The notes beneath the pieces were generated by a model, which made no database searches, had not been told where the DNA came from, and was given only the letters and a program-made list of their open reading frames with translations. From the NCBI GenBank assembly GCA_026390735.1, contig JAPLFJ010000007.1:56034-120033 (forward strand): a stretch of 64,000 nt of DNA. The letters run 5' to 3'. The stretch comes from Ignavibacteriota bacterium (GTDB lineage Bacteria > Bacteroidota > Ignavibacteria > Tepidaquicellales > Tepidaquicellaceae). Of the stretch, positions 9,852-19,245 are shown piece by piece. Each line of letters starts with the position of its first letter. Position 1 is the first letter of the stretch. The translations under genes were made by a program, and so were the position numbers.

Positions 9852-9928
9852 GACAGGTGGGGAGAGTAATTGAAAATATTGGATAAAACATTAAAAGAAA
9901 TGAAATTAATAAAACAAAATATATAAAT

Positions 9929-10294
9929 ATGTCAGAAGAAACAAAATTCATTCCTGGTGTGACAGAGGACGTAAGCATCACGGAAAAAGCAGTCAGCGAA
10001 GTTAAAAGAATTATGAAGGAAAACAATATTCCTGAAAACTATGGATTAAGGATCGGCGTCAAGGGCGGCGGATGTTCAGGGTTTACTTATTCACTCGGCT
10101 TCGACGGAGAAACAAAGCCTACAGATACCATAATAGAAAAAGACGGTATTCAGGTTTTTATAGATATGAAAAGTTATTTATACCTTTCGGGTACTGAAGT
10201 TGATTACTCAGACGGCCTGTCAGGAAAAGGGTTTGTTTTCAACAATCCTAATGCGAAAAGAACATGCGGTTGCGGCAGTTCATTCGGTACATAG
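9929..10294 (+). CDS. A-type iron-sulfur carrier (HesB/IscA/ErpA family)
   Basis: A 121-residue protein of usual family length. The three ligand cysteines are present: C in KGGGCSGFTYSLGF and the pair in RTCGCGSSF at the C-terminus. Such proteins carry or deliver Fe-S clusters in the cytosol. It follows the Rrf2 regulator and cysteine desulfurase on the same strand and is probably cotranscribed with them, making a minimal regulator-desulfurase-carrier set without IscU, HscA/B or ferredoxin here. The SOD gene starts 12 bp downstream. Assignment among IscA, SufA and ErpA is not possible from the sequence alone. Confidence 0.9.
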   Translation: MSEETKFIPGVTEDVSITEKAVSEVKRIMKENNIPENYGLRIGVKGGGCSGFTYSLGFDGETKPTDTIIEKDGIQVFIDMKSYLYLSGTEVDYSDGLSGKGFVFNNPNAKRTCGCGSSFGT

Positions 10295-10306
10295 TCAGAA
10301 ATATAA

Positions 10307-11062
10307 ATGGGAACCAGTATAACACGAAGAAAGTTTTTATGGAATTCATCTTTAGGAGTACTTTCGTTCTCATTAATACCGGGTTTTTTAAAAAATAATT
10401 ATAATAATATAAAATCGAAAGGAGATATTTTAAAAATGTCTTATGAATGGAAATTTAATGCAAGGCCTTACTCAGATGAGGAAGCAAAAACTTTATTAAA
10501 GGATGTCGTATCACCTGAAACAAGTGACTGGCATTACAACACTCACCACAAGGGTTACGTTACTTTCTTAAACAACATCGAGAAAGAACTTGAAAGTGCC
10601 GACAGAGCAAAAGCAAACGGTAACTATTCACAGATTGGCGAATTGAAAAGAAGATTAACCTGGAACCACGGCGGAACAGTATTACACGATTTATACTGGG
10701 AAGTACTTGGCGGTGACGGTGATGTTTCAAAAGGTAAAGATGTAGAAGCTGCTATCGTAAAAGAATTCGGCAGTTTTGAGAACTGGAAAGTTGATTTCAA
10801 GGCATCAGCACTGGCAGCAAAGCTTTCAGGCTGGGGTGTCCTTGTTTTTGATAAACTTTACAGCGGAAGATTATTAAACGTACTCGTTGATGAGCATCAT
10901 TACGGTGCAATCTGGGGTGGTATTCCACTAATCCCATGCGACGTGTTCGAACATGCATATTATCACAAAGACGGACCCGGAAGAGCAAAGTATATTGATA
11001 ACTTTATTAATAACTTGCACTGGGGAAGAATAAATGATAGATTTGTAAAGTACTGTAAATAA
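10307..11062 (+). CDS. Fe/Mn superoxide dismutase with N-terminal Tat signal and internal start
   Basis: A 251-residue form with a twin-arginine leader (SITRRKFLW, then a hydrophobic stretch) ahead of a standard Fe/Mn SOD domain. Metal ligands by pattern: H76 (DWHYNTHH), H127 (VLHDLYW), D212 and H216 (DVFEHAYY). Gly123 sits where iron SODs have Gln, and a His (VDEHH) occupies the region of the MnSOD Gln, as in some archaeal/cambialistic enzymes. Inside the gene, ATG 10436 (M44, MSYEWKFNARPY) has a strong AGGAGA site at 10420-10425. It would give a leaderless cytosolic enzyme, so two products are possible. The gene lies 12 bp after the Fe-S carrier. Confidence 0.9.
   Translation: MGTSITRRKFLWNSSLGVLSFSLIPGFLKNNYNNIKSKGDILKMSYEWKFNARPYSDEEAKTLLKDVVSPETSDWHYNTHHKGYVTFLNNIEKELESADRAKANGNYSQIGELKRRLTWNHGGTVLHDLYWEVLGGDGDVSKGKDVEAAIVKEFGSFENWKVDFKASALAAKLSGWGVLVFDKLYSGRLLNVLVDEHHYGAIWGGIPLIPCDVFEHAYYHKDGPGRAKYIDNFINNLHWGRINDRFVKYCK
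10420..10438 (+). promoter_or_regulatory. Internal ribosome binding site and ATG in the SOD gene
   Basis: AGGAGA followed by 10 bases and an in-frame ATG at 10436. The upstream ATG at 10307 has no comparable site. This is one of few clear Shine-Dalgarno sites in the window and suggests real initiation at the mature-domain start. Confidence 0.55.
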
Positions 11063-11074
11063 TCTTTTTAAAAA

Positions 11075-11635
11075 GTGTATAGATTTTTTAACTTAGTTTT
11101 AATAATGGTTACGCTTTTTGTGTTATCTTCCTGCGGAAAAAAGGAGGATAGTACAAATCAGACAACATCTAAAACAGGCGAGTTTGTCTGGAAAGAGAAT
11201 ATGTCTGCTAAAGATATTCCCGATACTCCCGTTAAAGGAAAGATTGAAGGTAAGGATATAAATATTACCTACATCAATTTCGAACAATGGAGAGGGTCAA
11301 ACGATAACGTTATAAACTTCAGTGATAAAGCACCTAAGAATAAGTGCGGGTTCATAGAGAATGATAACGGGTTTCATTTAACCAGAGTCGGCGGGAATAT
11401 GAAAGAGGGCGATGTTATCAAGGATACTTTCATTAAAAACCTTGAAGGATATGCAGCTGACTTTCACATAACTGAAAATGAAGATATGAGAAAAATCACT
11501 GCCGGATGGAACCTTGCACTGGTTATAGAAGACATAAACGAGAATGTTGTTAAAGGAAAGATTGCCATGTGCTTTAAAGATGACCGGAAAAGCTGGATTG
11601 CAGGCAGGTTTGAAGCAGTCCGCTGCAATAACTAA
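11075..11635 (+). CDS. Hypothetical lipoprotein
   Basis: A 186-residue protein starting with GTG. The N-terminus is a lipoprotein signal (hydrophobic stretch ending VLSSCGKKED, lipobox Cys about residue 20). The mature part is mostly polar and has no family I recognise; WRGSNDNVINFSD and a C-terminal KSWIAGRFEAVRC are the most distinct segments. It lies 12 bp after the SOD gene and ends just before a terminator, so it could be the last gene of the iron-sulfur/SOD transcript. Function unknown. Confidence 0.7.
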   Translation: MYRFFNLVLIMVTLFVLSSCGKKEDSTNQTTSKTGEFVWKENMSAKDIPDTPVKGKIEGKDINITYINFEQWRGSNDNVINFSDKAPKNKCGFIENDNGFHLTRVGGNMKEGDVIKDTFIKNLEGYAADFHITENEDMRKITAGWNLALVIEDINENVVKGKIAMCFKDDRKSWIAGRFEAVRCNN

Positions 11636-11643
11636 TTAATCGG

Positions 11644-11677
11644 CCCCGCTGATATGTACGGCGGGGTTTTTATTTTT
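11644..11677 (+). terminator. Rho-independent terminator
   Basis: Stem CCCCGC / GCGGGG with an 11-nt loop, then TTTTTATTTTT. It overlaps an upstream ATG (11654) of the next gene, which argues against that start. Confidence 0.8.
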
Positions 11678-11692
11678 ACAATAGGAGAAAAT

Positions 11693-12202
11693 ATGAAAAA
11701 GTTACTTTTACTGTTTGTATCGTTATCACTTTTAGCATTATACAGTTGTGGTAAGAACGAACAAAAGCCCGTAGAGAAAAAAGACGTTACAACCGAAGTT
11801 AAAACAGATAATAAAACACCTGAACAGAAAACCGACGGTAAGCAGGATGAAAAGAAATCAGGTGATAATGAACTTGGTTTGAAGACAGGACTGCCTGCTG
11901 ATTTTCCGAAAGATGTACCTCAGCCACCGAATTCAAAATGTGTAGGTTCAATAGTAAATCAGACGGAAGGAACAACCGTTACTTTTTCTTCCACTTCAAA
12001 GGTGATGGAAATCGCAGCTTTCTATAAAGAAGAAATGAAGAAAGCATCTTATCAGCTTGAACAGGGAATGGAAGAACTGGTAAAGGATAATGGCGGTATG
12101 CTTAAATGGAGTAAGCCAGGGAAAGATGTTGAACTCCTTATGAGTTTCAATTCCGACCAGAAAGCAACCGACATAGTACTTTCTTATAAAGATAAAAAGT
12201 AA
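11693..12202 (+). CDS. Hypothetical lipoprotein with Lys/Glu-rich linker
   Basis: A 169-residue protein, start chosen at 11693 because it has an AGGAGA site 5 bases upstream and gives a clean lipoprotein signal (MKKLLLLFVSLSLLALYSCGK). A frame extension to 11654 would run through the terminator. After the lipobox Cys there is a charged Lys/Thr/Glu linker of ~40 residues, then a compact domain (LPADFPKDVPQPPNSKCVG ... FYKEEMKKASYQ). The latter resembles small ligand-binding lipoprotein domains seen beside envelope genes, but no named family is claimed. Confidence 0.75.
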   Translation: MKKLLLLFVSLSLLALYSCGKNEQKPVEKKDVTTEVKTDNKTPEQKTDGKQDEKKSGDNELGLKTGLPADFPKDVPQPPNSKCVGSIVNQTEGTTVTFSSTSKVMEIAAFYKEEMKKASYQLEQGMEELVKDNGGMLKWSKPGKDVELLMSFNSDQKATDIVLSYKDKK

Positions 12203-12211
12203 TTTTTCCTT

Positions 12212-13207
12212 ATGGAGGGATTAAGTGAACTTCAGGAACAGCGTGAAGTAAATGTTTTAGTTTCAAGAACGGATAAGATAGGCGATGTTATTCTGACGCT
12301 GCCTCTTATCACTGAACTGAAAAGACTCGTACCGAATTCAAGAATATCATTTTTAATAAGTAAGAAACTGGAAAACCTTATCGACGGGTATAAAGACGTG
12401 GATAAGGTTTTTTTCGTAGAGGATATTAACTTAAACAATTTCCTTAAGGAAAATAATTTTGATATAGCCATAAGTGTTTATCCAAGAAAAGAACTTGCGA
12501 TGGCTTTCTATAAAGCAGGAATCAGGTACAGGGTCGGGACTGCGTACAGGCTTTATTCGGTTCTCTTTAATCAGAGAATTAAAGAACACAGGAAATATGC
12601 TGAAAAACACGAGGCAGATTACAACCTGAACCTGTTGAGTTTCCTCGGTAAAGAGATTTCGTTCGACAAGAAGTTCTTCTTCAGGTATTCAGATGAAGAA
12701 ATGAATGTTCTGCAGAATAAACTATCTTTTAAGCTGGACGAAAAGTTTGTTGTGATTCATCCGGGAAGCAAGGGCTCGGCAAGAGATTTACCGATAGACA
12801 AAATAATTAAAATCCCTGAATACATAATTAAGAATCATCCCGATTATAAAATAGTAATTACGGGTATTCCGCAGGAAAAACCAATTACTCAGTTATTCAG
12901 GGAAATATACAAGGATAAGGTTATAGATTTAGCGGGGGAAATATCGTTACGGGAACTGCTTATACTGATTGACAAAAGCAGACTGTTTATTTCCAATTCC
13001 ACAGGTCCGATTCACATAGCGGGAGCATTGAACAGGAACATAACAGGTTTTTATCCGAATTCTGCTCCGATGAACGCCACAAGGTGGAAACCACTGAGTA
13101 CTAATGCGAAGGTTATTTCGCCTGTATCGGGTGACGATATGTCAACTATAGAAGATGAAGTAATCAGCAGCGCAATTAGTGAGTTCTTAAATCACTCAAA
13201 TATTTGA
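12212..13207 (+). CDS. Family 9 glycosyltransferase (heptosyltransferase-like)
   Basis: A 331-residue GT-B enzyme of the ADP-heptose:LPS heptosyltransferase family. Seen: N-terminal VLVSRTDKIGDVILTLPLI, the mid-domain VVIHPGSKGSARDLP, and the donor-site region FISNSTGPIHIAGALNRNITGFYP. Such enzymes add heptose or a related sugar to lipid A-core on the cytosolic face of the inner membrane. hldD, which makes ADP-L,D-heptose, is found at 52.5 kb in the same window. It starts 10 bp after the lipoprotein gene. The exact acceptor cannot be told. Confidence 0.85.
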   Translation: MEGLSELQEQREVNVLVSRTDKIGDVILTLPLITELKRLVPNSRISFLISKKLENLIDGYKDVDKVFFVEDINLNNFLKENNFDIAISVYPRKELAMAFYKAGIRYRVGTAYRLYSVLFNQRIKEHRKYAEKHEADYNLNLLSFLGKEISFDKKFFFRYSDEEMNVLQNKLSFKLDEKFVVIHPGSKGSARDLPIDKIIKIPEYIIKNHPDYKIVITGIPQEKPITQLFREIYKDKVIDLAGEISLRELLILIDKSRLFISNSTGPIHIAGALNRNITGFYPNSAPMNATRWKPLSTNAKVISPVSGDDMSTIEDEVISSAISEFLNHSNI

Positions 13208-13257
13208 AACATTTTATCTAATTTCAGGTTAAATAGTAAAGATTAAAATAATAAATT

Positions 13258-14079
13258 ATGAAAAACAGAATTATCGCAGTACTGGTCTTATTGGTATTAA
13301 CAGTAAGTATTTCCTACGGACAGGACACAACGAAGAAAGATTTCAGGAAAGTATCGCAAAATGCTTTCGGTCTTGGTGAAAGACTTGAGTATGAAATAAG
13401 TTACGGATTTCTGACTGCAGGAACTGTAGTTTTTGAAGTTTCTCCGAACTTTGTTCTTATGAACGGCAGAAACTGTTATGAAATCAATGCTTCGCTCGTT
13501 TCAGCATCAAGTTTTGAATGGGTGTATAAAATTCAGGACAGGTATATATGTTATCTCGATGCAGAAGGTCTCTTCCCCTGGAAGTTTGAGCAGCACATAA
13601 AAGAAGGTGACTATTCAAAGGATTTTGTAGCAATCTTTGACAATGCCAGCAATAAAGTGAAAACAACAACTGTAGTAAAGGGTGATAAGAAACCTGACGG
13701 AGAATTTACTATCACTCCTTATTCACTGGATATAATAAGCGCATTCTACTACGCACGTACGATGAACGTCCAGAACATGAATAAAGGTGAAACAATTTCG
13801 ATTACGAGTTTTTATGATGACAAAAGTTATGACTTAAAGGTTAAAATACTTGATAAGGAATCTGCTGAAGTTCCAGCGGGTGAATTCAGGTCTGTAGTAG
13901 TGCAGCCTCTTGCAGAAGAAGGTGCATTGATTAAAAAAGCTGAAAACATAGCAGTCTGGATTTCACAGGATGAAAGAAAAATTCCTGTACAGGTAAAACT
14001 GGATATAATAGTAGGTTCAGTAAAAGCCGAATTAATTTCTTATAAAAACCTGGCAGGTCCATTGAATTCAAAGAAATAA
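13258..14079 (+). CDS. DUF3108 domain protein, exported
   Basis: A 273-residue protein with signal peptide MKNRIIAVLVLLVLTVSISYG and a DUF3108-like body: GLGERLEYEISYGFLTAGTVVFEV, then YKIQDRYICYLDAEGLFPWKFEQ, ending in AVWISQDERKIPVQVKLDIIVGSVKAEL. Members are periplasmic or outer-membrane-associated beta proteins of unknown function. The stop codon overlaps the queE start by one base (TAATG), so the two are translationally coupled. Confidence 0.85.
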   Translation: MKNRIIAVLVLLVLTVSISYGQDTTKKDFRKVSQNAFGLGERLEYEISYGFLTAGTVVFEVSPNFVLMNGRNCYEINASLVSASSFEWVYKIQDRYICYLDAEGLFPWKFEQHIKEGDYSKDFVAIFDNASNKVKTTTVVKGDKKPDGEFTITPYSLDIISAFYYARTMNVQNMNKGETISITSFYDDKSYDLKVKILDKESAEVPAGEFRSVVVQPLAEEGALIKKAENIAVWISQDERKIPVQVKLDIIVGSVKAELISYKNLAGPLNSKK

Positions 14080-14804
14080 TGAAGGTATCAGAAATATTTT
14101 ATTCTATACAGGGAGAAGGGAAGCGCTCGGGCGTCCCTTCTTTTTTTATAAGGACAAATAACTGCAACCTCAGGTGTATGTTCACGAGTACAAACCTGTG
14201 CGATACGTCATACACGAGCTGGACTCCTGATGATGCGATGAATATAGGTGAAATGTCCGTTGAAGAGATTATTACGGAATATAAAAAGCAAAATGTAAGG
14301 GATGTTGTAATTACAGGCGGAGAGCCGACCATTCAGGCAGAAGAACTTACTTTGTTATGCAAAGAACTGAAAGCATTGAGCGCATACATTACGATAGAAA
14401 CAAACGGGACGATATATGGAGATTTCGTCGAATATACAGACCTTTTAAGCATCAGTCCGAAACTATCTTCATCAACTCCTTTCGACACCAAGTATGAGAA
14501 AATGCATTTGGCAAACAGAATTAACACTGAAGTGCTTAAGAAATTCAATAATCTGAATGCAGAGGGTAAGTGCGATATACAATGGAAGTTTGTGTATTGT
14601 AAAGACAAGGATATAGATGAGATTAAAGAACTGCAGAAGTCAGTCGGATTCCATGACGACAGAATATATTTAATGCCTGAAGGTGTAAATGAAAGTGATT
14701 TAAACGAGAGACGAAAAGAGACGGTTGAGATGTGCAGGAAGCACGGGTATAATTATACTGACAGATTGCACATAATTATCTGGGGAAACAAAAGGGGAGT
14801 ATAA
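14079..14804 (+). CDS. queE: 7-carboxy-7-deazaguanine synthase (radical SAM), atypical Cys spacing
   Basis: A 241-residue radical SAM enzyme that turns 6-carboxytetrahydropterin into 7-carboxy-7-deazaguanine for queuosine. Seen: EIFYSIQGEGKRSGVPSFFIR at the start, VVITGGEPTIQ, ITIETNGT, SISPKLS, and a C-terminal YRLHIIIWGNKRGV-like end. The cluster cysteines are C29, C33 and C41: C-x3-C-x7-C instead of the usual C-x3-C-x2-C, because five residues are inserted before the third Cys (CMFTSTNLCDTSYTSW). No queC, queD or queF is nearby. Start and stop are coupled to the upstream DUF3108 gene. Confidence 0.85.
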   Translation: MKVSEIFYSIQGEGKRSGVPSFFIRTNNCNLRCMFTSTNLCDTSYTSWTPDDAMNIGEMSVEEIITEYKKQNVRDVVITGGEPTIQAEELTLLCKELKALSAYITIETNGTIYGDFVEYTDLLSISPKLSSSTPFDTKYEKMHLANRINTEVLKKFNNLNAEGKCDIQWKFVYCKDKDIDEIKELQKSVGFHDDRIYLMPEGVNESDLNERRKETVEMCRKHGYNYTDRLHIIIWGNKRGV

Positions 14805-14983
14805 ACCTGTACAATCTATTAAGTCAACGAATAAATTTTTATTCTCTTCTTATGGTTTGTAGAATTGAAACTTATTTCCTAAATTCATAATTTACAATTT
14901 ATTGACAAAGATATATTAAAACAGGGAAAATTTAACTAATCAGATTATAACAAATAATATACCTCTAATTAAATTAAAGAATT

Positions 14984-17044
14984 ATGTCAGAACAAAAGAA
15001 ATTTGTTCCATTTGTATCGGCTGAGAGTAATCTTGCGGAGTTTACAATCCGTGGGTTAGTAATCGGTTTGATACTGGCAGTTGTTCTTGGAGCAGCGAAT
15101 GCTTATCTGGGATTAAAGGCGGGTATGACAATCGCCGCTACATATCCTGCCGCTGTGCTTGGAATGGCAATTTTAAAAGTATTCAAGGGCAATATACTTG
15201 AAGAGAACTTTGTAAGAACTGTCGGTTCTATCGGTGAATCCGTAGCCGCAGGTGCTATATTCACTCTTCCTGCTTTCTTTATAGCAGGTATCTGGGACCC
15301 GAAAAACATTTCAGGTGCCAACTATGCAACAGCAACAGCAATATTAATATCAGGTGGTGTACTTGGAATTATGTTTGTTGCTTTATTAAGAAGAGTAATG
15401 GTTGAAGATCAGGATTTATTATTTCCTGAATCAACTGCAGCGGCAGAAATTCATAAATCAGGACAGGGCGGCGGTGGCGGTTCAAAGTTCCTTTTTGGTG
15501 CAATGGGTTTAGGTGCTCTTATTCAATTCTTAGGACAGATTAATTTCTTTGCAGCAAGCTGGGAAAAGTTTTATGGATTCTTTGATAAAGTTAAAATCCC
15601 CGGAACTAACATAAATGCTCAGGGCGGAATGTTACTCAGTTCACCCGGAATCAGTCCTGCATACATGGGTGTCGGATATATTATCGGACCTAAATATGCA
15701 TCACTCAACTTCAGCGGTGGATTACTTGCATGGGGTTTACTTACACCTATTATTTATTATTTCATTGCTCCTTATATCACATCTGCCCAGTTCATACAGG
15801 AATGGGCTGCAATGTCGGGTAAGAGTGTTGAAGTACTTTCAGACCAGGGCTTTCAGATGAATCAGGTCTGGAGATTTGTTGTAAGACCAATCGCAATAGG
15901 CGGTATGCTTATGGGTGCATTGTTCACACTGTTCAATATGCGTAAGTCTTTAATCACAGGATTAAAACGTTCTGTAGGTGATGTTAAAAAAGCAGCCACA
16001 GAAGGACACACAAACGTTTCAAGAACAGAAAAAGATTTACCATTCACATACGTATTAATCGGAATAGTTTTAGTTGCAGTAGTAACTTTCTGTATCACAT
16101 ATTTTGTATTCGGAACAGGATTAGCACCTGCATTAGCATCTGCTACAATCTTAATCATATTAGCATTTTTCTTTGCCGCTATATCAGGTTATCTGGTAGG
16201 TATTATCGGTTCATCGAATAATCCAATCAGCGGTTTAACATTAACAGCACTTGTAACGACTGCGTTGATTCTTGTAGTTATCGGTGTTGATGCACAGCAC
16301 GGCGGTGTAGCAGCAGTACTTGGTGTTGCGGCCATCGTTTGCGTTGCGGCAGCAGTAGCGGGAGAAATGTTACAGGACTTAAAGGCAGGACATATACTGG
16401 GCGGTACTCCATGGAAAATGCAGGTTGGTGATTTAATCGGCGTTGTGGTTTCTGGTTTAGTAATGTTTTATGTCTTAAATTTACTTAATCAGGCAGATAT
16501 TGCACAGGGACTTCAGCAGAACTATCAGGGCGGATTCGGAAGCAAGAATCTTTCAGCACCACAGGCAGGTTTAATGGCAATGTTATCGCAGGGTATTGTA
16601 GGCGGTAAAATGGCATGGTCATTAATAGTAGTAGGTTTACTCATGGGTATAGCATTTATAATGATGCAGGTAAAGAGTCCGATGCTTGTTTCAGTAGGTA
16701 TGTATCTTCCTTTGGAAACAACATTCGCAATCTTTATAGGCGGTATTGTAAAAGGTATTCTTGATATTCTGGTAAAGAAGAAGAAATTAAATGAAGCACA
16801 AAAGATAAGAATTGAAAACGTAGGTATATTACTTGCGTCGGGATTTATTGCGGGTGAAGCTCTGACAGGTTTAGGTTTCGCACCGTTCAAGATAGCAGAA
16901 ATGAAGATTCCTCAGATATTCGCAGAACCACCTTTAACTATAGGTTTTGCAATACTTGCAATCATCGGTTTAATATTAATCTACATTCCATTAAGGAATG
17001 CAGGCAGACCAGATGAACCGGCACCACCAAGTGCAGGAATGTAA
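14984..17044 (+). CDS. OPT-family oligopeptide transporter
   Basis: A 686-residue polytopic membrane protein of the OPT superfamily. Typical N-terminal sequence is seen (EFTIRGLVIGLILAVVLG, then AANAYLGLKAGMTIAATYP). Further marks are EDQDLLFPESTAAAEIHKSGQ and many glycine-rich transmembrane helices (about 15). Members take up short peptides or metal chelates with protons. It stands alone: 180 bp upstream and a terminator directly downstream. The C-terminal tail is Pro-rich and short. Confidence 0.92.
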   Translation: MSEQKKFVPFVSAESNLAEFTIRGLVIGLILAVVLGAANAYLGLKAGMTIAATYPAAVLGMAILKVFKGNILEENFVRTVGSIGESVAAGAIFTLPAFFIAGIWDPKNISGANYATATAILISGGVLGIMFVALLRRVMVEDQDLLFPESTAAAEIHKSGQGGGGGSKFLFGAMGLGALIQFLGQINFFAASWEKFYGFFDKVKIPGTNINAQGGMLLSSPGISPAYMGVGYIIGPKYASLNFSGGLLAWGLLTPIIYYFIAPYITSAQFIQEWAAMSGKSVEVLSDQGFQMNQVWRFVVRPIAIGGMLMGALFTLFNMRKSLITGLKRSVGDVKKAATEGHTNVSRTEKDLPFTYVLIGIVLVAVVTFCITYFVFGTGLAPALASATILIILAFFFAAISGYLVGIIGSSNNPISGLTLTALVTTALILVVIGVDAQHGGVAAVLGVAAIVCVAAAVAGEMLQDLKAGHILGGTPWKMQVGDLIGVVVSGLVMFYVLNLLNQADIAQGLQQNYQGGFGSKNLSAPQAGLMAMLSQGIVGGKMAWSLIVVGLLMGIAFIMMQVKSPMLVSVGMYLPLETTFAIFIGGIVKGILDILVKKKKLNEAQKIRIENVGILLASGFIAGEALTGLGFAPFKIAEMKIPQIFAEPPLTIGFAILAIIGLILIYIPLRNAGRPDEPAPPSAGM

Positions 17045-17062
17045 TTCTAAATATTTTTACTA

Positions 17063-17088
17063 AAGGGGCTTTCAGAGCCCCTTTTTTG
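17063..17088 (+). terminator. Rho-independent terminator
   Basis: Perfect AAGGGGCT / AGCCCCTT stem with a 4-nt loop and T6, ending the OPT gene. The following 345 bp up to 17432 is AT-rich and shows nothing else that I can support. Confidence 0.9.
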
Positions 17089-17432
17089 TTTCATTAAGTC
17101 AATCGAAAACACACCTATTTTACCCCCTATTCATCGTCATCACTGTGGGACACTGGTGAAGTTTAATATGATAGTCATATGATATGACACCTTTTAGATT
17201 TTTAATGTTAATTCGTGTTTGAGGAAATAAAAAATAACTTGATAATTCATAAAAAAGTAATTAGCTTATTTTTCTTATAATGTTTTAATTGATATTTAAA
17301 TTTTTTATTATAATTTTAGGTTTGTATTGAAAAATGATTTTTTGATAAATATTACATCCTTTAAACTTTAGTGATCTAAGGAACAGGGGAAATGAAAGAT
17401 AGCAAAACAAATATAAATTATATAACTGGTTT

Positions 17433-19076
17433 ATGAAGCAAAAATTATTTGAATACATTATTAGTATATCAATAATAATAATATGTTTTTGTTCTAATAT
17501 ATCTTTTGCTCAACCGACAATAGAATGGGTCCAACGATATTCTGAATATACAAATAAAAACAAGCGTGTAGTTGATACGAAAATTGACAAAGCCGGTAAT
17601 ATATTTATAGCAGGCTATATAGAGAATAATGACACATCTCGTATATTTTTAACACTTAAGTACAATTCAAGTGGTACTTTCCAGTGGGCAAGAACTTATA
17701 ACTGTTCGGGAAGGTGGGATTTACCTGTGGGTTTATGTGTTGATATGTTGGGTAATGTGTTTGTAACAGGCAGAAGCGATACAATGAGCTCTGTTGGTTA
17801 TAATTTTATGATCAGCTTTCTAACAATAAAATATTCAGGTAACGGAGATGTTTTATGGATGAGGCGATATGTGAATGAAGATAGTATATCTGCATTACCA
17901 AGAGCAATATGCCTTGATGATTCAATGAATATATATATTACTGGTTTATGTTCGAATCTTACCTCAAATTATAAAACCGCAATTATTAAATATAATATGA
18001 ATGGTGAAGTTAAATGGGTAAACTATTATCCGACCTCTGCTAATTTTGTGGACTATAACAACATTGTATATAAAGATCGCTATATATATTTAACTGGTGG
18101 TACTACAGGAATAAATAATACCATAAAGATATCTTCACAAGGTGATATTAAATGGGAGGCAAATTTTATGAATTTAGGTAAGAAAATATTAGTAGATGAT
18201 TCAAATAATGTATATGTAGGTGGTATTAAAAAAGTTAACGATGACCCACCACTTTATGGAATATCGGCGAGCAAATACGATACTAGCGGAACGCTTGTAT
18301 GGTCAAAATACTGGATGGAGTATAATTGGTATCTTCAGTCAAGTGGTTTTAAGGATATGGAAATCGATAAAAAAGGGAATGTGTTTGTGTCAGGATATGG
18401 TGGTCAGGATGCCCCTTATGGAGCATGTTATGTAACGATAAAATACAATTCCATTGGTGATTCGCTATGGACGAGAATATATCACCACGCTTATCATAGT
18501 GCGGATATGCCATCATCAATAGCCTCAGATAGATACGGAAACGTTTACGTAACAGGAGAAAGTGATTCTGCATTTCTAAGCTTTAAAATGACAACACTAA
18601 AATATGATTCTTTGGGAAATAGAAAATGGACTTCCAGATATCCGGTTGAATTTACATTTGCAAGTTCAGAAGGGAAATTTATAAAACTCGATTCTACTGG
18701 AAACATATACATTACTGGAGAAGGCAGCGGAAGTGTTTCAGGACTCGATATAATAACATTAAAATACTCTTCTACAACAGGTATAAGGAGTATTACAAGT
18801 TTAGCCCCCAAAGAAAATAAATTATCCCAAAACTATCCGAATCCCTTTAATACAACAACAAAAATAGAGTTTACGATAAAAGAGAAAGGTGAAGTACAAT
18901 TAATAGTTTTCGATATTTTGGGGAGAAAAGTAAATTCACTTGTTGACAGTTATAAAACGGCAGGGAAATATGAAACAACATTCGATGCCTCAAATTTATC
19001 ATCTGGAATATATTTCTATAGATTGTCATTTAAAGGAGAAGTTATAGATAACAAAAAACTATTTTTGATAAAATAA
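17433..19076 (+). CDS. Secreted SBBP-repeat beta-propeller protein with T9SS sorting domain
   Basis: A 547-residue protein with a hydrophobic signal (ISISIIIICFCSNISFAQ). It has repeated SBBP-type blades: a DxxGNxFxxGY / NVFVTG motif followed by TIKYNSxGxxxW, about 50 residues apart (e.g. KAGNIFIAGY, MLGNVFVTGR, KKGNVFVSGY, RYGNVYVTGE, STGNIYITGE). The T9SS domain is standard (KLSQNYPNPFNTTTKIEF ... GIYFYRLSFKGE). It is probably a surface-attached protein of unknown ligand. It is preceded by a 345-bp AT-rich non-coding stretch and is not in an evident operon. Confidence 0.85.
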   Translation: MKQKLFEYIISISIIIICFCSNISFAQPTIEWVQRYSEYTNKNKRVVDTKIDKAGNIFIAGYIENNDTSRIFLTLKYNSSGTFQWARTYNCSGRWDLPVGLCVDMLGNVFVTGRSDTMSSVGYNFMISFLTIKYSGNGDVLWMRRYVNEDSISALPRAICLDDSMNIYITGLCSNLTSNYKTAIIKYNMNGEVKWVNYYPTSANFVDYNNIVYKDRYIYLTGGTTGINNTIKISSQGDIKWEANFMNLGKKILVDDSNNVYVGGIKKVNDDPPLYGISASKYDTSGTLVWSKYWMEYNWYLQSSGFKDMEIDKKGNVFVSGYGGQDAPYGACYVTIKYNSIGDSLWTRIYHHAYHSADMPSSIASDRYGNVYVTGESDSAFLSFKMTTLKYDSLGNRKWTSRYPVEFTFASSEGKFIKLDSTGNIYITGEGSGSVSGLDIITLKYSSTTGIRSITSLAPKENKLSQNYPNPFNTTTKIEFTIKEKGEVQLIVFDILGRKVNSLVDSYKTAGKYETTFDASNLSSGIYFYRLSFKGEVIDNKKLFLIK

Positions 19077-19245
19077 AATTGGAGGGAAAATGACTCAGCT
19101 TTACTGTAGAGTTAGAATAAAGCATAAAGATTTGTTATTGAACTAATTTTAAACAAATTAATTAACAATTTTAAAAACAAACTTATCTAGCAGAGAAATA
19201 AAGAAAAATAAATATTATCTTCTGCAAATAGTTTCAGCTCTGCGG

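Noticed and set aside
11654..11692. Upstream ATG for the second lipoprotein gene
   Set aside because: It lies inside a clear terminator hairpin and would spoil the lipoprotein signal; ATG 11693 has an AGGAGA site.
12212..14804. A queuosine or LPS operon
   Set aside because: The glycosyltransferase, DUF3108 and queE genes are adjacent on one strand but share no pathway, and other pathway genes are missing; this looks like ordinary packing.
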